From: Fodinibius sediminis
GTDB taxonomy: Bacteria; Bacteroidota; Rhodothermia; Balneolales; Balneolaceae
DNA length: 53,131 nt
Reading direction: 5' to 3'
Assembly (NCBI RefSeq): GCF_900182555.1
Contig: NZ_FXTH01000022.1
Span: 1-53,131 of the forward strand
Positions within the stretch are counted from its first letter, which is position 1. Every line of letters begins with the position of its first letter. A program made the position numbers and the translations under genes. The notes beneath the pieces were generated by a model. The model ran no database searches. It was not told where the DNA came from and was given only the letters and a program-made list of their open reading frames with translations. Positions 24,792-34,465 of this stretch are shown here, one piece after another.

Positions 24792-25466
24792 GTGAAGAAT
24801 TTGAGCGAGCAAAAATATATTGCGATTGGAGATATCCATGGCTGTGCCGCGACAATGAAAGCGCTTATCGAAAAGCTGCAGCCTTTTTATGACCGGACCT
24901 TCGTTTTTGTGGGAGACTATATCGATCGGGGACCGGATTCCCGGGGTGTGGTGGATTTTTTGCTTGATTTCCGGAAGAAGGTGGATTGTGTATTCCTGAG
25001 AGGCAATCATGAACAGATGATGCTGGATGCACTTAATGGCGGTGACCGCCAGCTTTGGCTGATGAACGGTGGAAAAACAACCATCCGTTCCTATAACGGT
25101 GACGGCCTGCAATTTGACATGCCTGAGAGCCACAGGCAATTTTATGAGGCTACCAAATTGTACTACGACACTAAAGAATATTTTTTTGTTCACGCGGGGG
25201 TTTCTCCCAACAAAACTATTGAGGAATCACTTAGCAGTAAAGAGGAAATGCAGGCTTTTCTGTGGGTCCGTTCGCACCTGAATGCTTTTGAGAAGCCCTG
25301 GGAAAAAACGATTGTATTTGGACACACACCCCGGCCTCAACCGATCCGGCAGGCCAAGATGATTGGCATTGATACGGGTTGTGTTTATGACCGGCGGGGC
25401 TACCGCAGGCTGACGGCCGTTAAGTTGCCGGAAGAAGAATTTGTGGAACATCCGTATATGGATTGA
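24792..25466 (+). CDS. Metallophosphoesterase, PPP-type serine/threonine phosphatase family
   Basis: The 224-residue single-domain phosphoesterase has the PPP motifs in order: GDIHG near residue 15, GDYIDRGPDSRG, RGNHEQM and FGHTPRPQP. These bind two metals. Members include Ser/Thr phosphatases and ApaH-like dinucleotide hydrolases, and the precise substrate is open. The start is GTG at 24792, the only candidate in frame before the conserved IAIGDIHG. It lies 15 nt after nusB. Confidence 0.9.
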   Translation: MKNLSEQKYIAIGDIHGCAATMKALIEKLQPFYDRTFVFVGDYIDRGPDSRGVVDFLLDFRKKVDCVFLRGNHEQMMLDALNGGDRQLWLMNGGKTTIRSYNGDGLQFDMPESHRQFYEATKLYYDTKEYFFVHAGVSPNKTIEESLSSKEEMQAFLWVRSHLNAFEKPWEKTIVFGHTPRPQPIRQAKMIGIDTGCVYDRRGYRRLTAVKLPEEEFVEHPYMD

Positions 25467-25502
25467 TCTAATTGAACAGATAGGCTAACTAAATATTTAT
25501 AC

Positions 25503-26597
25503 ATGAGTTTACGATGTGGAATTGTCGGATTGCCGAATGTAGGTAAATCCACTCTTTTTAATGCGTTAAGTGACGCCGGTGCAGATGCTGCGAATTTCCC
25601 GTTCTGTACTATCGATCCCAATGTGGGCGTTGTGCCGGTTCCTGATGAACGCTTGGATACCCTGTATGAGATCGTTGGATCAAAGGAGAAGCTGCCGACC
25701 AGCGTGGAGTTTGTTGACATTGCAGGACTGGTTAAAGGAGCTTCCGAGGGCAAGGGGAAAGGGAATGCCTTCCTCTCTCACATCCGGGAAGTGGATCTTA
25801 TTGTGCATGTGGTTCGCTGTTTTGATGATTCCAATGTTATTCATGTGGAAGGTGATGTCAATCCTACAAGAGATGTACATATCATTGAAGATGAATTGAT
25901 ACTGAAGGATTTAGAATCGGTTGAAAAACGTCTCGAGAGCCTCAAGAAGGAAGCCAAGAGTGGCGATAAACAGACGATTCAGAAACTGGAAATTGTTCAG
26001 CAGCTGAAGGAACATCTTGAAAATGGCAATGCCGCCCGTACCTTTGATGCTGATGATGAAAAGCGAAAGGCGTATCGCGAGCTTTTCCTGCTTTCGGATA
26101 AACCGGTGCTGTATGCCTGCAACGTCTCGGAGGATGACCTGGATGAAGGCAACAAATGGGTGGATGAGGTCCGGGAGATTGCAGACCGGTTTAATGACGA
26201 GGTTGTGACTTTCTGTGCAAAAATCGAGGAGGAAATAGCCGAGCTTGATGAAGAGGAGAAGCAGATGTTCCTGGAGGAACTGGGGGTGGAAAGTGCCGGC
26301 CTGGAGCGGCTGATACGAGCTGCCTACAAAGAACTGGGGCTTATTACCTATTTCACTGTCGGTCCCAAGGAGACAAGGGCCTGGACCGTTCGCAGGGGTT
26401 CTAAAGCGCCTGAAGCTGCAGGAGTCATCCACAGCGATTTTGAACGCGGGTTCATCCGGGCCGAAACGGTAAGCTATGAAAAATACAAAGAGCTGGGGTC
26501 AGAAAAAGCGGTGAAGGATGCCGGCGAAATGCGCCAGGAAGGCAAGGATTATATTGTTCAGGATGGCGACGTCATGCTTTTCCGCTTTAATGTGTGA
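25503..26597 (+). CDS. ychF: Redox-regulated ATPase YchF
   Basis: The 364-residue OBG-like P-loop ATPase has GLPNVGKSTLFNALS (Walker A), VDIAGLVKGASEGKGKGNAF with the DxxG switch, and a coiled-coil insertion around residues 130-190. The NKxD base-specificity motif is replaced (CNVSEDD), which explains the preference for ATP over GTP. The C-terminal TGS domain (TYFTVGPKETRAWTVRRGS) is complete. YchF binds ribosomes and affects oxidative stress responses. It is the last gene of the nusB run. Confidence 0.96.
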   Translation: MSLRCGIVGLPNVGKSTLFNALSDAGADAANFPFCTIDPNVGVVPVPDERLDTLYEIVGSKEKLPTSVEFVDIAGLVKGASEGKGKGNAFLSHIREVDLIVHVVRCFDDSNVIHVEGDVNPTRDVHIIEDELILKDLESVEKRLESLKKEAKSGDKQTIQKLEIVQQLKEHLENGNAARTFDADDEKRKAYRELFLLSDKPVLYACNVSEDDLDEGNKWVDEVREIADRFNDEVVTFCAKIEEEIAELDEEEKQMFLEELGVESAGLERLIRAAYKELGLITYFTVGPKETRAWTVRRGSKAPEAAGVIHSDFERGFIRAETVSYEKYKELGSEKAVKDAGEMRQEGKDYIVQDGDVMLFRFNV

Positions 26598-26716
26598 GTC
26601 ACTGGCCCTCTGGGTCCATTGGTAGCAGCCAGCCTGCGATATCTCCCAGTGAGGATAACTGCTTGATGGGACCATTTCATGGAGCGTACAATATGATACC
26701 AGATTGCTGAAATGGT

Positions 26717-27319
26717 TCAGTTGAATGAATTGTCTCCTGTACCAGTAGTGTCCTGACCGGTTGTAAAGGTGACATCCTCATCCGGAACATTGGCGGGAAT
26801 AATGCGATCGGGCACCACCCAGGCGTCAGGGTATTTTTGCTTGATTAGCTGGGTGAATGCAGCAGCCTTCTCTTTACTGTGAAAATCGCCGATATGCACC
26901 TTGTAGTAGGGCTGTTTGAAAAAAACGTATGCTTTGGGGTTATACGCCAGGGCTTCAGCTTCTATCCATTCCTGAAACTGACTTGAGATGGTATCGGCCT
27001 GCTGAACATCCCTTGTTGAAACGAGCTGGATACGATATCCCTGATACGGATTTCTGCTTACTGCAGACCCTGTGGAGGCTTCCTGGGTAAATACGGATGG
27101 AATCTCCACTTCGTCCGACTGCTGAAGATCGGCAAGGGCACTTCGATTTTCATCGAGCAGCTGTTGTAGAGCTCTGGCTTCTTCTTCCGTCATGCCTTCG
27201 TCGGCCATTTCGGCGTCGGAAGGTCCGCCGTCGGCTGCCTGGCGGGAAGTGGAACAGGCACTGAAAATAAAGGCGAAAGATAACAGTGAGATTGTTAAAT
27301 ACAGAGGGAGTTTGGTCAT
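26717..27319 (-). CDS. SPOR-domain lipoprotein
   Basis: The start at 27319 is preferred over 27334: it leaves 4 nt after the upstream gene and gives the signal peptide MTKLPLYLTISLLSFAFIFS followed by AC, a lipobox. An Asp/Glu/Ala-rich linker follows (AADGGPSDAEMADEGMTEEE), then a C-terminal SPOR domain (YQGYRIQLVSTRDVQQADTI, KVHIGDFHSKEKAAAFTQLI). SPOR domains bind denuded peptidoglycan. The gene is the last in the deoC-aldehyde dehydrogenase run, though it is functionally unrelated. Confidence 0.8.
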   Translation of the reverse strand: MTKLPLYLTISLLSFAFIFSACSTSRQAADGGPSDAEMADEGMTEEEARALQQLLDENRSALADLQQSDEVEIPSVFTQEASTGSAVSRNPYQGYRIQLVSTRDVQQADTISSQFQEWIEAEALAYNPKAYVFFKQPYYKVHIGDFHSKEKAAAFTQLIKQKYPDAWVVPDRIIPANVPDEDVTFTTGQDTTGTGDNSFN

Positions 27320-27323
27320 AATT

Positions 27324-28193
27324 TTAGAATCCAACTGGATGCCACGTTGTTTTAATTTCCTGAAAATCGGTAATAAAATAGGGAGATTTTGCTTCTTTAT
27401 CCTGCCAATCCTCCATGGGTTTGCGAATAATTCGTTTCACATTTAAAGCACCGTTTTCGTCAATTTGTTTCTGCTGCTGGACCTCGATGTCAGGATTGGT
27501 ATAAAAAAAGGCGTTAACATCCATATGCGAGGTCATGGGATCGAGCAGTTCTGTGCGGGAACCGGTCAGTATATTGACAACTCCAGCCGGAACATCAGAA
27601 GAATTCAGGACTTCCGCAAAGCTGATGGCACTGAGGGGATATGTTTCGGAGGCAAGTACTACACAGCTATTTCCTCCTGTGATCACCGGAGCGATCACAG
27701 AAACCAATCCGAGCAGGGGTTGTTCTTCCGGAGCCCAAATAGTGACGACCCCGGTAGGCTCTGGAAGAGAAAAATTGAAATGAGAGCTTGCCACAGGGTT
27801 AATACTGCCGAATACCTGCTGGTATTTGTCTGACCAACCTGCATAATAAATAAGACGGTCAATGGATGATTCTACCTCGGCAACAGCCCTTTTGGCTTTG
27901 TACCCAGTGCGTTCAAGTTCTTCTGTGAACTGGCCTTTCCGTGTTTCAAGCATCTCGGCAATGCGATAGAGAATTTGTCCGCGGTTGTAGGCGGTTCGGT
28001 CGCTCCATCCCGGGAAGGAGCCGCGGGCTGCCACTACAGCCCTGCGAACATCCTTGCGCGAACACTGGCAGGCATTGGCAAGAATATTTCCCTCCCGGTC
28101 ATATACTTTGTAATGGCGACCTGACTCGGTTCGCGGGAATGCTCCATCTATATAGGTCTTGTATGTTTTCAATACGTTAACTCGATCTGGCAT
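27324..28193 (-). CDS. Half-length aldehyde dehydrogenase-like protein lacking the catalytic domain
   Basis: At 289 residues it covers only the N-terminal, NAD-binding part of the ALDH fold: TYIDGAFPRTESGRHYKVYD, an alpha/beta Rossmann-like section with GVVTIWAPEEQPLLGLVSVI, and GVVNILTGSRTELLDP. The region that would hold the catalytic Cys is absent, and the chain ends with a unique tail (KSPYFITDFQEIKTTW). It has its own start and an intact frame, so it is not simply a broken gene. It lies 54 nt after a full-length ALDH gene. Together they resemble the two domains of ALDH16. Confidence 0.85.
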   Translation of the reverse strand: MPDRVNVLKTYKTYIDGAFPRTESGRHYKVYDREGNILANACQCSRKDVRRAVVAARGSFPGWSDRTAYNRGQILYRIAEMLETRKGQFTEELERTGYKAKRAVAEVESSIDRLIYYAGWSDKYQQVFGSINPVASSHFNFSLPEPTGVVTIWAPEEQPLLGLVSVIAPVITGGNSCVVLASETYPLSAISFAEVLNSSDVPAGVVNILTGSRTELLDPMTSHMDVNAFFYTNPDIEVQQQKQIDENGALNVKRIIRKPMEDWQDKEAKSPYFITDFQEIKTTWHPVGF

Positions 28194-28247
28194 GACATGA
28201 ATAAATTGGGTTAATACATCGTCAATTTAACTGAAAGGTGATGGATA

Positions 28248-29771
28248 TTAGCCCGGTACAAGCTCTACATAGGGATAGAGTCCGTGTAATCCCCCCTCGC
28301 GGCCCTGGCCGCTTTCCTTGTAGCCGCCAAAGGGAGAAGTGGGGTCAAAATGGTTATAGGTGTTTGCCCAGACTACCCCGCTGCGAATTTTGCTTCCCAC
28401 CTTGAAAATTTTGGATCCCTTGTCGGTCCAGACCCCGCCGGCCAGTCCATAGGGCGTATTGTTGGCTTTCTCTATACCTTCTTCTGGTGTTCGAAAGGTC
28501 TGGATCGTTAATACCGGACCAAATATTTCCTCCCGCACAATACGGTTGGACTGGCTGACATTGCTAAAGAGGGTAGGGCGGCAGAAGTAGCCCTTTTCGG
28601 GAAGAGTGCACGAGCTCTGGTACATTTCTGCACCTTCCTCGACCCCCAATTCAAGATACTCGCTGATCTTGTTGTATTGCTGCTCGGAATTGATAGCGCC
28701 GATATCTGTATTCTTGTCAAGTGGATCACCCACAATGAGCGTTTCCATCCGGTCGCGCAGTTTCTGTAATACGCGGTCGGCAATACCTTCCTGTACCAGC
28801 AGGCGGGAGCCGGCACAACAAACATGCCCCTGATTAAAGAAAATGGCATTGATGATTCCCTCAACCGCCTGGTCGACGGGAGCGTCATCAAATATCATAT
28901 TGGGACCTTTGCCGCCCAGTTCCAGGGTGTACTTTTTATCGGTTCCGGCCAGTGATTCCATAATTATTTTTCCGACCTCTGTTGAACCGGTAAATGCAAT
29001 CTTGTCAATATCGTTGTGGTTGACGATCAATGAACCCGTTTGTCCGGTACCGGTGACGATATTGACGACGCCCTCGGGCAACCCGGCATCCTGGCATAAC
29101 TCGGCAAATTTAAGAGCCGTCAGCGAAGTAGTTTCAGCAGGTTTTAAGACCACCGTATTTCCGGTTGCCAGAGCCGGGGCCACTTTCCATGCCAGCATAA
29201 GCAGCGGGAAATTCCACGGGATAATTTGTCCGGCCACACCGAGTGGTCTTGCTTTCCTGCCGGGAAAGGCATAATCCAGTTTGTCGGCCCAGCCGGCATA
29301 ATAGAAAAATTGGGCCGCAGCCAGCGGGATATCCACATCGCGTGCCTCCCGGATGGGTTTGCCTCCGTCCATTGTTTCAATTATGGCAAACTCCCGCGCC
29401 CGTTCTTGAATTAGTCGTGCCAGCCGAAAGATATACTTGCCCCGATCGGCGGCTTTCATCTCCGACCACGTTTTATTATAGGCTTTGCGGGCAGCTGCCA
29501 CGGCCTTGTCTACATCCTGCTGGGTAGCCTCTGCAACCGACGACAATGTCTCCTCGGTAGCGGGATTTACCGAAGGAAGGTACCGGCCTTTCTCCGGCTT
29601 CTGAAAATGCCCTTCGATAAAAAGGTCATATTGCTCCCTGAGATCAATCTGATCGCTGCTCTGGGGAGCCGCATCATATTTCCAGGGTCCGTTGAAATCA
29701 AGTCCGGGGACGGAATTCCCGGCTTTATTGGGCGTTGCGGCTTCTGTGCCGGTAGGTTCTTTTTCTGACAT
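28248..29771 (-). CDS. Aldehyde dehydrogenase (full length)
   Basis: The 507-residue NAD(P)-dependent dehydrogenase oxidises aldehydes to acids. Asn187 in IIPWNFPLLML, Glu284 in TLELGGKGPN and the nucleophile Cys318 in FNQGHVCCAGSR are present, as is the Rossmann loop FTGSTEVGK. An N-terminal extension of about 40 residues precedes the fold. It lies 55 nt downstream of deoC and upstream of the half-length ALDH, which suggests it handles acetaldehyde or a related product of deoxyribose 5-phosphate cleavage. The combined length with its neighbour (796) is close to ALDH16. Confidence 0.92.
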   Translation of the reverse strand: MSEKEPTGTEAATPNKAGNSVPGLDFNGPWKYDAAPQSSDQIDLREQYDLFIEGHFQKPEKGRYLPSVNPATEETLSSVAEATQQDVDKAVAAARKAYNKTWSEMKAADRGKYIFRLARLIQERAREFAIIETMDGGKPIREARDVDIPLAAAQFFYYAGWADKLDYAFPGRKARPLGVAGQIIPWNFPLLMLAWKVAPALATGNTVVLKPAETTSLTALKFAELCQDAGLPEGVVNIVTGTGQTGSLIVNHNDIDKIAFTGSTEVGKIIMESLAGTDKKYTLELGGKGPNMIFDDAPVDQAVEGIINAIFFNQGHVCCAGSRLLVQEGIADRVLQKLRDRMETLIVGDPLDKNTDIGAINSEQQYNKISEYLELGVEEGAEMYQSSCTLPEKGYFCRPTLFSNVSQSNRIVREEIFGPVLTIQTFRTPEEGIEKANNTPYGLAGGVWTDKGSKIFKVGSKIRSGVVWANTYNHFDPTSPFGGYKESGQGREGGLHGLYPYVELVPG

Positions 29772-29826
29772 AATAACTGAATTGGTTGGATCTAAAAAAC
29801 CGTGTTATCCGTAGCTGAGCGGTATC

Positions 29827-30726
29827 TTAATCATTACTGAAGTAATCGAGGCTCTGGTATACACCTGTTTTCTGCTTAACAATCTGCAAGAGCAGGTCGT
29901 TGGTGAGAGAACTGGCCCCGAATCGAAAGTAGTCGGGATGCAGCCAGTTGCCGCCGAGGGTTTCGTTGACCAGCACCAGGTATTGAATGGCCTGTTTTGC
30001 CTTGCGGATACCTCCGGCAGGCTTCATGCCTACCATATGTCCTGTACGGTAATAATAATCACGGATAGCTTCGAGCATAACAAGTGTTACAGGCTGTGTT
30101 GCTGCAGGTTTTACCTTGCCGGTTGAGGTCTTGATAAAGTCAGCACCCGCATGCATGGCCAGGTCACTTGCTTTGCGGATATTCCCGTAGGTCTGAAGCT
30201 CACCTGTTTCCAATATGACTTTGAGGTGAGCTTTACCGACAATTTCCTTGACCGCTGCTATCTCATCAAACACATAGTTATAATTACCCTCGAGGAATTC
30301 GCCGCGGGAAATGACCATGTCGACCTCGTCGGCTCCGTCTTCAATAGCCTGCCGGGTTTCTTCCAGTTTTACTTCCAATGGCGCCATGCCGCTGGGAAAA
30401 GCCGTTGCAACACTGGCTACATGAATGCTGGTGCCACGAAGCGCTTTTTCTGCGACACTCACCAGCCTGGGATATACGCATACCGCAGCGACGGTGGGAA
30501 GGTCGGGTTGGTAAGGGTGGGGTCTTTTGGCCTTCTGGCAGAGCTGGATAACTTTTCCAGCAGTATCCATACCTTCGAGGGTTGTCAGATCTACCATGCT
30601 CAGGGCCATTTCCAACGCCTTGATTTTGGACTCCTTTTTAATGCTTCGACTGTTGAGCCGTGCGACTCGCTCCTCCACTCCGACCTGGTCAATGGGGGGA
30701 GACTGACTGTAATCAGGAATATTCAC
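29827..30726 (-). CDS. deoC: Deoxyribose-phosphate aldolase
   Basis: The 299-residue class I aldolase splits 2-deoxyribose 5-phosphate into acetaldehyde and glyceraldehyde 3-phosphate. Schiff-base Lys199 is in ADFIKTSTGK and the second lysine, K235, in VGMKPAGGIR. EVDMVISRGEF and ILETGEL are also typical. The N-terminal 60 residues are an extension beyond short bacterial DeoC, as in the longer eukaryote-like group. It opens the run that continues with two aldehyde dehydrogenase genes, which fits conversion of released acetaldehyde to acetate. Confidence 0.94.
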   Translation of the reverse strand: MNIPDYSQSPPIDQVGVEERVARLNSRSIKKESKIKALEMALSMVDLTTLEGMDTAGKVIQLCQKAKRPHPYQPDLPTVAAVCVYPRLVSVAEKALRGTSIHVASVATAFPSGMAPLEVKLEETRQAIEDGADEVDMVISRGEFLEGNYNYVFDEIAAVKEIVGKAHLKVILETGELQTYGNIRKASDLAMHAGADFIKTSTGKVKPAATQPVTLVMLEAIRDYYYRTGHMVGMKPAGGIRKAKQAIQYLVLVNETLGGNWLHPDYFRFGASSLTNDLLLQIVKQKTGVYQSLDYFSND

Positions 30727-30961
30727 TGGCGGTTCTATGATTGCATTTATTTAAAGGATGAAGACGGTATTTATAGGACAAAAGTTAAGGATAAGATTGC
30801 TATTCCCCCAACATCCGGCCGGGATTATTCTAAAGGATAACCTTCCGGAGTGCCTGCAGATGCGGTCGACCCTGTGTGAAAGATAAAATGATGTTGTTTT
30901 GTATCATTTTTTAGAATTAATTATATAGACCAAATACTATAAAATACAGGGAGGGAATATC

Positions 30962-31378
30962 ATGGACCTATCGAATATCAATTTTTTTGCGGTCGTTACC
31001 GCTACTCTTTCAACCTTCGCTGTGGGATGGCTGTGGTATGGGCCTCTTTTTGGACAACTATGGATGAAGACAGTCGGACTGACCGAGGCAGAACTGGCAG
31101 AGGCTAACATGCTAAAAATATTCGGACTGGCTTTTATCTTTGAGCTGATCATGGCCGTTAACCTGGCGATCTTCCTTACGGGGTCATCGGAAGCTGCCGA
31201 ACAGATGACAGGGGGGCTTGGGGCATTTTACGGTTTTCTGACGGGCTTTGGATGGGTATTTTTTGCTCTGGCTGTCACAGGCCTGTTTGAACGAAGGTCG
31301 TGGAAATATATTCTTATCAACGGGGGATACTGGTGCGTGGGTTTTACGCTGATGGGCTTGATTATCGGTAGCTGGTGA
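30962..31378 (+). CDS. DUF1761 membrane protein
   Basis: A 138-residue protein with four predicted membrane segments: NINFFAVVTATLSTFAVGWL, FGLAFIFELIMAVNLAIFL, a segment over TGFGWVFFALAVTGLFE and YILINGGYWCVGFTLMGLII. GWLWYGPLFGQLWMK is the DUF1761 signature. Function unknown. A GGAGGG ribosome-binding site lies 6 nt before the ATG, stronger than usual here. The 235-nt upstream spacer, shared with deoC, contains an AT-rich hairpin (AAAATGAT at 30885, ATCATTTT at 30903). Confidence 0.85.
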   Translation: MDLSNINFFAVVTATLSTFAVGWLWYGPLFGQLWMKTVGLTEAELAEANMLKIFGLAFIFELIMAVNLAIFLTGSSEAAEQMTGGLGAFYGFLTGFGWVFFALAVTGLFERRSWKYILINGGYWCVGFTLMGLIIGSW

Positions 31379-31466
31379 TAATCCTGATTTTGAGGACAGT
31401 CCTGTTTGTCCTATTTTTTCTGCATCGTCAAGAAATTGGAAACCGTAATATACCCGGACTAACGCA

Positions 31467-32321
31467 ATGAAATATATCGGAGCACATGTGAGTGCGGCCG
31501 GCGGCGTGGAAAACGCCCCTGAACGAGCCCATGATATCGGCGCAACGGCTTTTGCCCTTTTTACCAAAAATCAACGCAGATGGGAGGGACCGGCGTTGAC
31601 CTCGGAAAATATTGAGGGCTTTAAAGCGAATTGTGAAAAGTATGGCTATTCCATGGATTATGTGATGCCGCATGACAGTTATCTGATCAACCTGGGGCAT
31701 CCCGAGCAGGCCAAACTGGAAAAGTCACGGAACGCCTTTCTGGATGAGATGCAACGCTGCGAGCAGCTGGGGATAACGCTGTTGAATTTTCATCCGGGGA
31801 GTCATCTCAACAAGATAAGCGTGGATGAATGTCTGAGACGGAATGCGGACTCCATTAACTGGGCGCTTGATCAAACGGAAGGAGTGACGGCGGTTATAGA
31901 AAATACGGCCGGTCAGGGGACCAATACGGGATTTCGTTTTGAGCATCTTGCCGCAATTATTGATAAAGTGGAAGATAAGAGTCGTATTGGAGTTTGTATT
32001 GACAGCTGTCATGCTTATGCTGCGGGATATGATCTTTCAACACAGGAGGGATATCAACAGATGTTTAGCAAATTCGAAGAGATCGTCGGCTTTCAATACC
32101 TTAAGGGGATCCATCTCAACGACTCTAAAAAGGAACTGGGCAGCCAAGTCGACCGGCACGAGAGCATAGGCCAAGGGGAAATAGGACTGGAGGGATTCAA
32201 ACGTCTCATGCAGGATGATCGGCTGGATGATATACCCATGATACTGGAAACTCCCAACACCAAACGCTGGCCCGAAGAGATCAGGCTACTCAAGGAACTG
32301 GCCGGTCAGGAACAGCTGTAA
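31467..32321 (+). CDS. nfo: Endonuclease IV
   Basis: The 284-residue AP endonuclease cuts DNA 5' to abasic sites in base excision repair. It has the TIM-barrel zinc motifs [73 protein letters not shown], and PMILETPN. All metal ligands appear present. It is monocistronic on the plus strand, 88 nt after the DUF1761 gene, and is followed by a hairpin. Confidence 0.96.
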   Translation: MKYIGAHVSAAGGVENAPERAHDIGATAFALFTKNQRRWEGPALTSENIEGFKANCEKYGYSMDYVMPHDSYLINLGHPEQAKLEKSRNAFLDEMQRCEQLGITLLNFHPGSHLNKISVDECLRRNADSINWALDQTEGVTAVIENTAGQGTNTGFRFEHLAAIIDKVEDKSRIGVCIDSCHAYAAGYDLSTQEGYQQMFSKFEEIVGFQYLKGIHLNDSKKELGSQVDRHESIGQGEIGLEGFKRLMQDDRLDDIPMILETPNTKRWPEEIRLLKELAGQEQL

Positions 32322-32356
32322 TACGTTGCTAGATGGTCACGTTCAGAAATGCTTGG

Positions 32357-32400
32357 GGATGAGATACGGCATCGAGGCAGCGGTATCCCATCCATTTTTA
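32357..32400 (+). terminator. Possible terminator after nfo
   Basis: An 11-bp stem with one mismatch (GGATGAGATAC at 32357-32367, GTATCCCATCC at 32383-32393) is followed by ATTTTTA. It begins 36 nt after the stop. Confidence 0.45.
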
Positions 32401-32482
32401 AGGGGATACCGACGTAAAGGATTCAACAGACATCTCTCAAGTCCTTGATCATTAAACGTCTAAGGACCCGTTCAGCAATCTG

Positions 32483-33328
32483 TTACTCGGCAATGGCAGC
32501 TGTCAGGTAAATACCGTTATCCCGTATATCAATAAGATCCTTTCGGTAGAGTAAACCGATCGCTTTTTTGAATGTTTTTTTGCTCATTTTCAGCCGCTTC
32601 TTAATCTCCCCGGGATCACTTTTGTCATGAAGATCCAGAAACCCATCCGACCGGCGAAGCTGTTCCAGTATAGCCTCGGCCCGTCCCTCCACTTTGGCAT
32701 AGCCAATGGGCCGCAGTGTGACATCGATTTTGTTATCCGGGCGTATTTGTTTGATATAGCCAGTTGTACGGTCGCCCGGGGAGACGTCAGTAAAAAACTC
32801 GTTGTGATAAATGAGCCCCCGGTGTTTCCCGTTGATGGCAACGTTATAGCCCAGGTCGGTTTTATCCAGAATCCAGAGGTCAACCTGTTCTTTCTCTTTG
32901 ACGGATAGGTTCGTATTATCCAAAAATCGATCGATTTTCATACTGGCGGCCAAGCGGTCTGTCGCTTCGTCGAGGTAGACATAGACCAGGCAGGGCTGCC
33001 CCTCTTGCAGCCGGGTCGTTTGTTCGCTGTGGGGCAGAAACAAATCCTTGTCCAGTCCCCAGTCAAGGAAAGCCCCGTGCCGGTTGAGATCCTTGACCGT
33101 CAAAGAGGCCAGGTGATGCAGGGTTACCTTGGGTTCCTGCATGGTGGCTGTGATGCGTTCTTCACCATCCTTATATATAAAAACCCGCACATTTTCTCCT
33201 TTTTGCAGCTTTCTGTCGGCAAGCTTGCCGGGAAGCAATACTTCTTCTCCCCGGTCTTCTTTAAGCACGTAACCGTGTTCAGTAATACGGTCTACGCCGA
33301 GTATTTGATGGGTTCCCAATGTAAGCAT
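32483..33328 (-). CDS. CvfB-like S1 RNA-binding protein
   Basis: The 281-residue protein has tandem S1-like beta-barrel modules: residues 1-60 (VLKEDRGEEVLLPGKLADRK), 70-130 (LNRHGAFLDWGLDKDLFLPH) and 140-215 (GYNVAINGKHRGLIYHNEFF). A winged-helix end follows (MSKKTFKKAIGLLYRKDLID). This is the CvfB/YitL arrangement. Members bind RNA and affect virulence factor expression in Gram-positives; the role in this phylum is not known. It follows the cupin gene by 29 nt. Confidence 0.88.
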   Translation of the reverse strand: MLTLGTHQILGVDRITEHGYVLKEDRGEEVLLPGKLADRKLQKGENVRVFIYKDGEERITATMQEPKVTLHHLASLTVKDLNRHGAFLDWGLDKDLFLPHSEQTTRLQEGQPCLVYVYLDEATDRLAASMKIDRFLDNTNLSVKEKEQVDLWILDKTDLGYNVAINGKHRGLIYHNEFFTDVSPGDRTTGYIKQIRPDNKIDVTLRPIGYAKVEGRAEAILEQLRRSDGFLDLHDKSDPGEIKKRLKMSKKTFKKAIGLLYRKDLIDIRDNGIYLTAAIAE

Positions 33329-33357
33329 ATACAGTTGCTGTAATTCAGAATTAAAAA

Positions 33358-33696
33358 TTAACGGCTGTTATCTTTGAACAGGATAGTAACCAGCAGGATG
33401 CTGTCTTCTCTGGCATGAATGGAATGAGGCTGATTATGGTCCAAATAAAGCCAGTCATTTTCTGCCAGCGTTCTCGCTTCGTCCTCCACCTGAAAAATAA
33501 CGTGCCCCTTCAAGCACTGTACTGACAGCTCGCCCTCCACACTGTGTTCCATGATGTCTCTGCCTCTGGGCAATACCATCCGGATTACCTCCATATCATC
33601 GGTCTTCACCAGTGCGAAAGTTGTCTTTCCCGGCATGCCGTCTTTGAGAGTATTCAAATTGATGACTTCTCCCGCTTCTACATGTCCACTGCTCAT
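33358..33696 (-). CDS. Small cupin-domain protein
   Basis: The 112-residue single-cupin protein keeps cupin motif 1 only in part: MVLPRGRDIMEHSVEGELSV has a His and a Glu. Motif 2 is LYLDHNQPHSIHA with a His. The metal ligands are fewer than in oxidoreductase cupins, so binding or sensing is more likely than catalysis. It lies between the DUF6940-like gene and the cvfB-like gene, 29 nt before the latter, probably in one transcript with it. Confidence 0.75.
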   Translation of the reverse strand: MSSGHVEAGEVINLNTLKDGMPGKTTFALVKTDDMEVIRMVLPRGRDIMEHSVEGELSVQCLKGHVIFQVEDEARTLAENDWLYLDHNQPHSIHAREDSILLVTILFKDNSR

Positions 33697-33850
33697 AATG
33701 TCCTCTGGTTATGTGACTGGATTGTCTAATGCCGTATAGGATATTAACATACCAATTTAATATACGGCTGTAAAAGCAGAGTTTTTAATATGGGGAAGGA
33801 TTATTTTAATCGGAAAGAAGGTTCATATATGACTGGCCTCAGAATGACTG

Positions 33851-34465
33851 CTAACGACTAATCATTTTATATTCCCGGCTTTGATAATATTTTGGACGGG
33901 AATCAATGCGGGCATGGGTCCAGCTTACGCCCAGTCCTGAGGTACTCAGCCATCGAGGGGTGGGAGCAATGCGATCCAGCATCTGTTTCGCGGTTTTTTG
34001 CCAGAAGGCATCAATTTGATGATTGTCTGCCTTACGAATGAAAGCACCGATGTGCGGGTATACGGAGAATTTTTTTAGGGGACAGGGGACGATGAGCAGG
34101 GCGTCGCCGCCCAGGTTGGGAAAAGTTACAACCGCCTTTTTATGATCGAAATAGGAGCTGAACGTCAGATGGTCGGCCTTTCGTTCGGCCAGTGGCTTAC
34201 TGTTAACAAGGTTGCACTCGTAGGGCCGATCCAGGTTATGCAGGGTCATGGGCCTGTTTTCCCACAGGAAAGCTTCAAAGGGGGAATCGGCCAGAAAGGT
34301 ATTATAAAATCTTCGAAAGTTGGATGACTTGAACAGAAGTTCCAGGAAATATTGGTTCGTGATGACGGATTCCTCATCATAGATGCGAAACTTTATGTGG
34401 TAACTGCTTGAGGTAAGTCGATCGATGTTCCACATGGCCCTGGGTCTCTTTTGATTGGTTGTCAT
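33851..34465 (-). CDS. DUF6940-like protein
   Basis: The 204-residue soluble protein contains the blocks FEAFLWENRPMTLHNLDRPY and VVTFPNLGGDALLIVPCP, which match the DUF6940 family as I recall it. HIGAFIRKADNHQIDAFWQK follows. No catalytic motif or signal peptide is seen and the role is unknown. A 154-nt gap separates it from the cupin gene downstream. Confidence 0.7.
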   Translation of the reverse strand: MTTNQKRPRAMWNIDRLTSSSYHIKFRIYDEESVITNQYFLELLFKSSNFRRFYNTFLADSPFEAFLWENRPMTLHNLDRPYECNLVNSKPLAERKADHLTFSSYFDHKKAVVTFPNLGGDALLIVPCPLKKFSVYPHIGAFIRKADNHQIDAFWQKTAKQMLDRIAPTPRWLSTSGLGVSWTHARIDSRPKYYQSREYKMISR

